NCBI GenBank assembly: GCA_900552605.1
Contig: USAR01000044.1
Coordinates: forward strand, 1 to 9,237
Reading direction: 5' to 3'
DNA: 9,237 nt
From: an uncultured Oscillospiraceae bacterium
GTDB taxonomy: Bacteria > Bacillota > Clostridia > Oscillospirales > Acutalibacteraceae
Part shown: positions 5,656 to 9,237 of the stretch, piece by piece
Numbering within the stretch: the first letter of the stretch is position 1
Layout: each line of letters starts with the position of its first letter
Translations under genes and position numbers: made by a program
The notes under the pieces: generated by a model
Databases searched by the model: none
What the model was told of the DNA's origin: nothing
Seen by the model: the letters and a program-made list of their open reading frames with translations, nothing else

Positions 5656-5672
5656 CCATTACGGTATAATAA

Positions 5673-5720
5673 CGACAAACGGAAAAAGCCTTGATTTTCA
5701 AGGGGTTTCAGCGTTTGTCG
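5673..5720. repeat. 48-base imperfect palindrome at the integrase break
   Basis: CGACAAACG (5673-5681) pairs with CGTTTGTCG (5712-5720), and an inner CCTTGA/TCAAGG stem (5690-5695, 5699-5704) closes a 3-base loop. It starts 18 bases from where integrase homology stops. It may be a recombination or DNA-processing site of the element, or a transcription signal; no T run follows on either strand. Confidence 0.5.
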
Positions 5721-5813
5721 CCGTCTATTCAATTCCTTTTCCCAAGTTGAAATATGGCGAGAAAATTGACGAAAAAAGGAGGCTGTTACATTAACGACAA
5801 AACCGAATAGTGC

Positions 5814-5842
5814 CAGCGGTCCGGCATTTTGCCTGGCCGCTG
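5814..5842 (+). promoter_or_regulatory. Leader hairpin of the ICE operon
   Basis: CAGCGG (5814-5819) pairs with CCGCTG (5837-5842), with an inner GGC-atttt-GCC. It stands 8 bases before a terminator-like hairpin, forming a two-hairpin leader ahead of the first ICE gene. It could be an attenuator element. Confidence 0.5.
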
Positions 5843-5850
5843 ATTGCCGT

Positions 5851-5885
5851 GGGCGTTTCATCTTTTTAGGTGGACGCCCTTTTTT
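5851..5885 (+). terminator. Terminator/attenuator upstream of the ICE operon
   Basis: GGGCGT (5851-5856) pairs with ACGCCC (5874-5879), followed by six T (5880-5885). It ends about 30 bases before the start codon at 5917, so it would cut transcription before the operon unless bypassed. Confidence 0.6.
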
Positions 5886-5916
5886 CATGCAGATTTTTAG
5901 AAGAAAGGAGCCACAC

Positions 5917-6438
5917 ATGGAACTGAACGAAATGGAAAAAAAGATGCTCTTTCAGGCCGAAGGAGACTGTCAGGCAAAGGTTCTGAATGAGCTTTACATG
6001 ACCGTGCGATATTCAAACAATTCCGAGCTGCGGGAGGCGGCGGAAAGCCTTATGGCAAAGGTGCGTGTTCTGTCGGACCGTGAGTGCATGGATTTGGTGC
6101 GGGACATTCAGAAGAATTACCGGCTGCCCCACCCGCCCCGGACTATCGGGGAAAGGATCGCCGAGGCCAGGCAGCAGTCCGGCGCGGAGAAATTAAAGGG
6201 GCATGACATCATGGGGCTGGAACGCTTTGACCCGGAGGTTAAGCACATGATCGTCTTTGATGTGCTGTCCTATGATTCCCCTGTTGGGGATAAGGGCGAT
6301 AAAATGCGCCTGTTTCTTACGGAGGCCGGCTATCAGAAATTCTTAGAGAGCCAGGAACGGGGCGAAGTCAAACTGAAAAATCATGCGAAGGTCTCAGGCG
6401 GCCATCTCCATTATGACCGCAGGGACCGCGCTTTGTAA
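5917..6438 (+). CDS. ICE-associated protein of unknown function, 173 aa
   Basis: Starts at ATG 5917 with GAAAGGAG 6 bases upstream (an earlier ATG at 5887 lies just after the hairpin T run and has no binding site). The protein is soluble and largely helical at the N-terminus (MELNEMEKKMLFQAEGDCQA). A middle segment, PRTIGERIAEARQQSGAEKLKGHDIMG, links to a more beta-like C-terminal part (MIVFDVLSYDSP, RLFLTEAGYQKFL) and a basic tail ending GGHLHYDRRDRAL. From memory of the family, near-identical proteins open the accessory operon of Lachnospiraceae/Ruminococcaceae conjugative elements, but I cannot name a domain or function. It is the first gene of a rightward operon, 29 bases ahead of the RepA-like gene, and is GC-richer than the chromosomal genes to the left. 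Confidence 0.8.
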   Translation: MELNEMEKKMLFQAEGDCQAKVLNELYMTVRYSNNSELREAAESLMAKVRVLSDRECMDLVRDIQKNYRLPHPPRTIGERIAEARQQSGAEKLKGHDIMGLERFDPEVKHMIVFDVLSYDSPVGDKGDKMRLFLTEAGYQKFLESQERGEVKLKNHAKVSGGHLHYDRRDRAL

Positions 6439-6467
6439 CGGAATAACCGAAGAAAGGAGGCTGTGAA

Positions 6468-7340
6468 ATGGCTGTATTCCGTGTAGAGAAAACGAAGGAC
6501 TTTACGGTTATGAGCAATCACCACCTGCGCAATACGGAACTGTCCTTAAAGGCGAAGGGGCTTCTTTCCCTTATGCTGTCGCTGCCGGAAGATTGGGATT
6601 ATACCACAAAGGGGCTGGCCCACATTTGCAGGGATGGCGTGGATTCCATTACCACCGCCCTGAAGGAGCTGGAACGGCACGGGTATCTCACCAGGCAGCG
6701 CCTCCGCAATGAGAACGGACAGCTCGGCGATATTGAGTACACGATCCACGAAAAGCCTGTAACCGGCGTAAAACAAGGTGTTTCACCTAAACGGGAAAAT
6801 CCAAGACAGGTAAATCCAAGACAGGCAAAACCTGAACAGGCGGAACCTGAACAGGAAAATCCCGCACAATTAAATACTAATCCACAAAAAACTAAAAAAT
6901 CAAAAACGGATATATCAAGGACACATCAATCAATCTATCCGGAAGAGCCGGAAACGGCAGGCTGTCAGGATGGGATTGATAGGATGGATATGGCAGAGGC
7001 ATACCGTGGAATTATCAAAGAGAATATTGAGTATGACTTTCTGGTTCCCCGCTATGGGCAGGAACGCATGGACGAGACTGTGGAGCTTATGCTGGAAACG
7101 GTGCTGTCAAGACGGCCCTATATCCGCATTGCCGGAGACGACTTCCCACGGGAGGTTGTCAGGAGCCGGTTCTTAAAGATCAATTCCGACCACCTGGAGT
7201 ATGTTTTTGACTGTATCGACAAGAACGTTACGAAGGTCAACAACATCAAGGCTTATCTGCTGGCAGCGCTGTATAACGCGCCGGCAACAATGGATAGCTA
7301 TTACCGTGCGGAGGTCAACCATGACCTGTACGGCTGTTAG
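6468..7340 (+). CDS. RepA-like / DUF6017 replication-initiator-type protein
   Basis: A 290-residue protein with GGAGG 8 bases before ATG 6468. The N-terminal ~100 residues are the replication-initiator-A-like winged helix: VMSNHHLRNTELSLKAKGLLSLML, then PEDWDYTTKGLAHIC and a DSITTALKELERHGYLTRQR recognition region, then a short beta wing. Residues ~111-140 are a Pro/Gln/Glu pentapeptide repeat linker. The C-terminal ~110 residues (NIEYDFLVPRYGQERMDETVELMLETVLS to YLLAALYNAP) match the DUF6017 type found with such initiators on ICEs and plasmids. The likely role is DNA binding at the origin or a regulatory region of the element for replication or copy control; this is by family, not shown here. 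It sits between the unknown 173-aa gene and a Toprim gene. Confidence 0.85.
   Translation: MAVFRVEKTKDFTVMSNHHLRNTELSLKAKGLLSLMLSLPEDWDYTTKGLAHICRDGVDSITTALKELERHGYLTRQRLRNENGQLGDIEYTIHEKPVTGVKQGVSPKRENPRQVNPRQAKPEQAEPEQENPAQLNTNPQKTKKSKTDISRTHQSIYPEEPETAGCQDGIDRMDMAEAYRGIIKENIEYDFLVPRYGQERMDETVELMLETVLSRRPYIRIAGDDFPREVVRSRFLKINSDHLEYVFDCIDKNVTKVNNIKAYLLAALYNAPATMDSYYRAEVNHDLYGC
6798..6887 (+). repeat. 15-bp tandem repeat coding a pentapeptide linker
   Basis: About six in-frame 15-base units encode NPRQV, NPRQA, KPEQA, EPEQE, NPAQL, NTNPQ. The first two units are nearly identical in DNA (AATCCAAGACAGG); later ones diverge. It forms the linker between the winged-helix and DUF6017 parts and is a probable site of length variation. 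Confidence 0.75.
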
Positions 7341-7361
7341 GCGCTTTCAGGCGTCTTTTTT
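7340..7361 (+). terminator. Short intra-operon hairpin with T run
   Basis: GGCGC (7340-7344) pairs with GCGTC (7351-7355), including one G-U, and six T follow. The stem starts at the last base of the RepA-like stop codon. With only 5 bp it probably attenuates rather than ends transcription. Confidence 0.45.
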
Positions 7362-7417
7362 CATATCATCACAGGAAGGAGGCGAAGCACGATGAAACGA
7401 AAATCTGTGCCGACACC

Positions 7418-8398
7418 ATGCCCGGTGTAACCAAAGAGCAGATTCAGGCGGCACGGGAGGCGGACCTGTTCGCCTGGCTGCAATCCCATGAGCCCGGCGT
7501 GCTCAAACGGGACGGCCCCAATTACCGGCACAAGGAGCATGACAGCCTGGTCTATGTGACCGGGAAACGGTACTGGTACTGGAACAGCCGGGGCCGCAGT
7601 ATTAACGCCCTGGATTACCTGATCCAGATTCGGGGCTATGGTCTGGTGGATGCGGTTCAAGCACTGGCAGGCGGAGAAATACGGCAGACGCCGGCTTACC
7701 AAAGCGCGGCGGCAAAGCAGGCACAGAGAGAGCCGGAAAAGAAACCGTTTACGCTGCCCTGGGCCAGACGGTGTGCTACCGCCGCTGTTTCGTATTTGCA
7801 GCGGCGCGGGATCAGTTCGGATGTGATCAGCCGGTGCTTTCGGAACGGGCTTTTCTATGAGGCCCGGTATCATGGCGAACCGGTCTGCGTGTTTGTCGGA
7901 AAAGACAACGCGGGGAAAGCGAAGTTTGCCTGTATGCGCGGTATCACCGGCAATCTCAAAAAGGATGTTTATGGCAGTGACAAGGAATTTAGCTTCTGCT
8001 ACCCACCGCAGAATCCGGGCAGCCGCCATGTGGCCGTTTTTGAGGCTCCCATTGACGCACTTTCCCATGCCACGCTGCAAGAGCTCGAAGGCTGGAAATG
8101 GAATGGCTACCGCTTATCCCTGGGAGGCACCTCCCATGTGGCGCTGACCGCGTTTCTGGAACGCCACCCGGAAATAAAGCGGGTCACGCTTTACATGGAC
8201 AATGATCTTGGCGGCCTTACCAATGCCCGGAAAATCAAAGCCATGCTCCATGAGGATCAGCGGTTTAAGCATATCCGGGTGAGCGTCAACCCGCCCCGCG
8301 TCGGAAAGGACTATAACGAAAAGCTGCAACATATCAGGGAACAAATTAAAGGCCGTCAACTACAATGCCGCCAGAAACAGGCGGCTATTTCAATTTAA
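7418..8398 (+). CDS. DUF3991/Toprim primase-like protein, start apparently frameshifted
   Basis: A 326-residue readable frame. Residues 1-85 resemble a degenerate CHC2-like primase N-terminal fold (YWYWNSRGRSINALDYLI). DUF3991 follows at ~120-180 (SYLQRRGISSDVISRCFRNGLF), then a Toprim_2 domain at ~190-300 with the acidic Glu199 in VAVFEAPIDALS, Asp251 and Asp253 in LYMDNDLGG, and GKDYN at 286-290. Such proteins are ICE/plasmid-borne DNA primases or relaxosome-linked factors. There is no ribosome binding site before ATG 7418. A strong one (AAGGAGG) precedes ATG 7392 instead, whose frame stops after 12 codons. Adding one A to the AAAA run at 7400-7403 would join the two, giving MKRKICADTMPGV. 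The gene may therefore carry a 1-base deletion or sequencing error. Confidence 0.85.
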   Translation: MPGVTKEQIQAAREADLFAWLQSHEPGVLKRDGPNYRHKEHDSLVYVTGKRYWYWNSRGRSINALDYLIQIRGYGLVDAVQALAGGEIRQTPAYQSAAAKQAQREPEKKPFTLPWARRCATAAVSYLQRRGISSDVISRCFRNGLFYEARYHGEPVCVFVGKDNAGKAKFACMRGITGNLKKDVYGSDKEFSFCYPPQNPGSRHVAVFEAPIDALSHATLQELEGWKWNGYRLSLGGTSHVALTAFLERHPEIKRVTLYMDNDLGGLTNARKIKAMLHEDQRFKHIRVSVNPPRVGKDYNEKLQHIREQIKGRQLQCRQKQAAISI

Positions 8399-8413
8399 CA
8401 GGAGGATTTTAAC

Positions 8414-8701
8414 ATGACGAAGACAGAAAATACCGCTTTGCAAATGATCGCCGAAGCCGCCCGGTGCCCGGAATATGGCCCCGATATGGTTAAGGCTTTG
8501 ATGGAAAAATTGGATATGAACGAAAAGGGCTTTGCGCTTCTGATGAACGTTACGCCCTCCACTGTCCGGCTCTGGACCAGCGGCGCCGTTCAGCCCAGCG
8601 GCACGGCCAAGCGCCTGATGCAAATTTATGAAACCGGGCCGGAAATCGTGAGCAAGATTGCCGGCGGACAGCACCCGGAGGATGGAAATGCTTATAAATG
8701 A
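8414..8701 (+). CDS. Small Xre/HigA-type helix-turn-helix protein
   Basis: 95 residues, ATG 8414 with AGGAGG 8 bases upstream and 15 bases after the Toprim gene, so co-translated in the same operon. Residues ~25-70 contain the HTH: ALMEKLDMNEKGFALLMNVTPSTVRLWTSGAVQPSGTAKRLM, where FALLMNVTPSTVRLW is the turn and recognition helix. The pattern resembles the HigA/MqsA C-terminal antitoxin HTH and other Xre regulators. No toxin-like gene is adjacent, so a transcriptional regulator of the element is more likely than an antitoxin. The stop TGA overlaps an ATG (ATGA) that opens an 11-codon frame up to the next ribosome binding site. Confidence 0.85.
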   Translation: MTKTENTALQMIAEAARCPEYGPDMVKALMEKLDMNEKGFALLMNVTPSTVRLWTSGAVQPSGTAKRLMQIYETGPEIVSKIAGGQHPEDGNAYK

Positions 8702-8739
8702 TTGCGTTAAGTTTTCGCACAGACTGGAGGTGATAATGT

Positions 8740-8997
8740 TTGGCAGAAAATTTACAGCATGAGGATTTTGGGGAAAAGATCGGAGGTGCGAAAAAAGACC
8801 TCTGGAAAGACCGCGGCCTGTATGTAGACGACCTGGGCGCCATGAATGAGCGGGAGGCGGAGAAATTCGTCAAGAAGGATAATGTCAGGGTCACCGAACA
8901 ATGCCTGTGCCAAAAGGACTTTAACCTTTTCGTTACCGCCAAGATCAGCCATCTGCGAATACATAATACTTTCGTCAAGTCCAAGACCCTGCATTAG
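8740..8997 (+). pseudogene. N-terminal fragment of an ICE protein, fused to antisense ABC-F sequence
   Basis: The start is TTG 8740, with GGAGGTG (8726-8732) 7 bases before it; the ATG at 8736 gives only an 8-codon frame. The first ~49 residues (MAENLQHEDFGEKIGGAKKD to EREAEKFVKKDNV) are the opening of a protein I associate with the same ICE operon type, where the full gene is much longer; this is from memory and no domain can be named. From about 8887 the frame crosses the reverse strand of an ABC-F ATPase gene and reads meaningless residues (RVTEQCLCQKDF) to a stop at 8997. The gene is broken at the right junction of the element. Confidence 0.7.
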
Positions 8998-9237
8998 CTT
9001 TGACGCATTGGAATCAGCCTCCCAACCGTCCATTTCCGCAAATTCCGCCTCAAGTTCAGCCGCTTTTATACCGTCCTCGTCTGAGAAATCTTCTTTTTCA
9101 TACAACGCGTCTTTTTCTTTCATAATATCATAAAGACGCTTGTTACCCATAATAATCGTATCAAGTACAGTGTACTCGTCATATGCAAAGTGATCCTGTT
9201 TCAAAACCGACATACGACAATTTGGGTCGATAGACAC
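8752..9237 (-). CDS. ABC-F family ATPase, internal fragment (broken at Walker B)
   Basis: The 5' part lies beyond the window edge. Visible order: Q-loop region VLKQDHFAYDEYTVLD; a helical, acidic arm (MKEKDALYEKEDFSDEDGIKAAELEAEF, GWEADSNASKLMQGLG); the signature region LGGNEKVKVLLAQALFG; and Walker B with catalytic Glu, DPDIILLDE. ABC-F proteins are tandem-ATPase, non-membrane proteins that act on ribosomes. The segment is from the first ATPase domain and resembles the YbiT-type branch. After LLDE the family should continue PTNHLD; instead the frame reads FLRLPLIHG, the reverse strand of the ICE gene, to a stop at 8752. True homology therefore covers about 8866-9237. Codon use is like the chromosomal genes at the left, not the ICE block. 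Confidence 0.85.
   Translation of the reverse strand: MSIDPNCRMSVLKQDHFAYDEYTVLDTIIMGNKRLYDIMKEKDALYEKEDFSDEDGIKAAELEAEFAEMDGWEADSNASKLMQGLGLDESIMYSQMADLGGNEKVKVLLAQALFGDPDIILLDEFLRLPLIHGAQVVYIQAAVFPEVFFRTSDLFPKILML

Noticed and set aside
5754..5810. Short frame MARKLTKKGGCYINDKTE before the ICE leader hairpins
   Set aside because: Only 18 codons with no ribosome binding site before its ATG; the AGGAGG within it has only ATT downstream. It could be the relic of a lost gene, but nothing supports expression.
5295..5918. 207-aa minus-strand open frame covering tRNA-Ser and the integrase remnant
   Set aside because: It overlaps a tRNA, its terminator and a recognised integrase fragment in another frame; the residues look random.
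8414..8701. HTH protein as antitoxin of a toxin-antitoxin pair
   Set aside because: No toxin-like gene lies next to it; neighbours are the Toprim gene and a broken ICE gene.
8698..8733. 11-codon frame overlapping the HTH gene stop (ATGA)
   Set aside because: Too short to judge; it may only carry the ribosome binding site for the next gene by translational coupling.
8926..8946. ABC-F signature reads LGGNEK rather than LSGGQ/E, possible inactive ATPase
   Set aside because: SGNEK-like variants are, to my memory, normal in the YbiT-like ABC-F branch, so this is not taken as a defect.
1..9237. CRISPR array
   Set aside because: No regularly spaced 25-40 bp direct repeats with unique spacers were seen; the repeats present are palindromes, tRNA relics and a coding tandem repeat.

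Overview
The window looks like chromosome of a gut-type Clostridia (Oscillospiraceae/Ruminococcaceae-like Firmicute) carrying a fragment of an integrative conjugative element (ICE). This rests on low-to-moderate GC chromosomal genes, strong AGGAGG ribosome binding sites, a KhpB/Jag gene, a short cytoplasmic GH29 alpha-L-fucosidase with an AraC-type neighbour, a CmpB-family membrane protein and an ICE backbone of the kind common in Lachnospiraceae/Ruminococcaceae. The taxonomy is inference from gene content; there is no rRNA in the window.

Layout. 1-374: 3' part of khpB/jag and its terminator. 459-1366: a minus-strand unrecognised gene with its own promoter and a hairpin terminator. 1367-2090: an 800-base gene-free stretch that holds two large, GC-rich, multibranched palindromic elements (A, 1465-1714; B, 1782-1943). 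They lie in opposite orientation and share one architecture: a long closing stem, a TCGCC/GGCGA hairpin, a second long hairpin, and a long-loop stem closed by CCGTTT/AAACGG. 2091-3909: a divergent pair, GH29 fucosidase (minus) and AraC-type regulator (plus), around a shared control region with a good promoter and an exact 12-bp direct repeat. 4076-4714: CmpB-type membrane protein. 4792-5386: a perfect TTGACA-17-TATAAT promoter flanked by an 11-bp inverted repeat, two decayed copies of the 5' half of tRNA-Ser, an intact tRNA-Ser(CGA) and a strong terminator.

5440-8886: a GC-richer ICE remnant with different codon use. It has a 3' fragment of a tyrosine recombinase gene pointing at the tRNA-Ser, a hairpin-rich leader, then a rightward operon: unnamed ICE protein, RepA-like DUF6017 protein, DUF3991/Toprim protein (apparently with a 1-base deletion near its start), small Xre-type HTH protein, and the first ~49 codons of a further ICE gene. 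At 8866-8886 this last gene runs directly into the inside of an ABC-F ATPase gene on the other strand, breaking both. About 21 bases at the junction read sensibly in both families, so this is either a microhomology deletion/recombination junction or a metagenome assembly chimera.

How the parts fit: the fucosidase/AraC pair is a small sugar-utilisation module. The tRNA-Ser locus appears to be an integration hot spot, with relics of earlier copies upstream and an integrase remnant immediately downstream. The ICE genes are replication/transfer accessory functions without the rest of the element, so the element is not expected to be mobile on its own.
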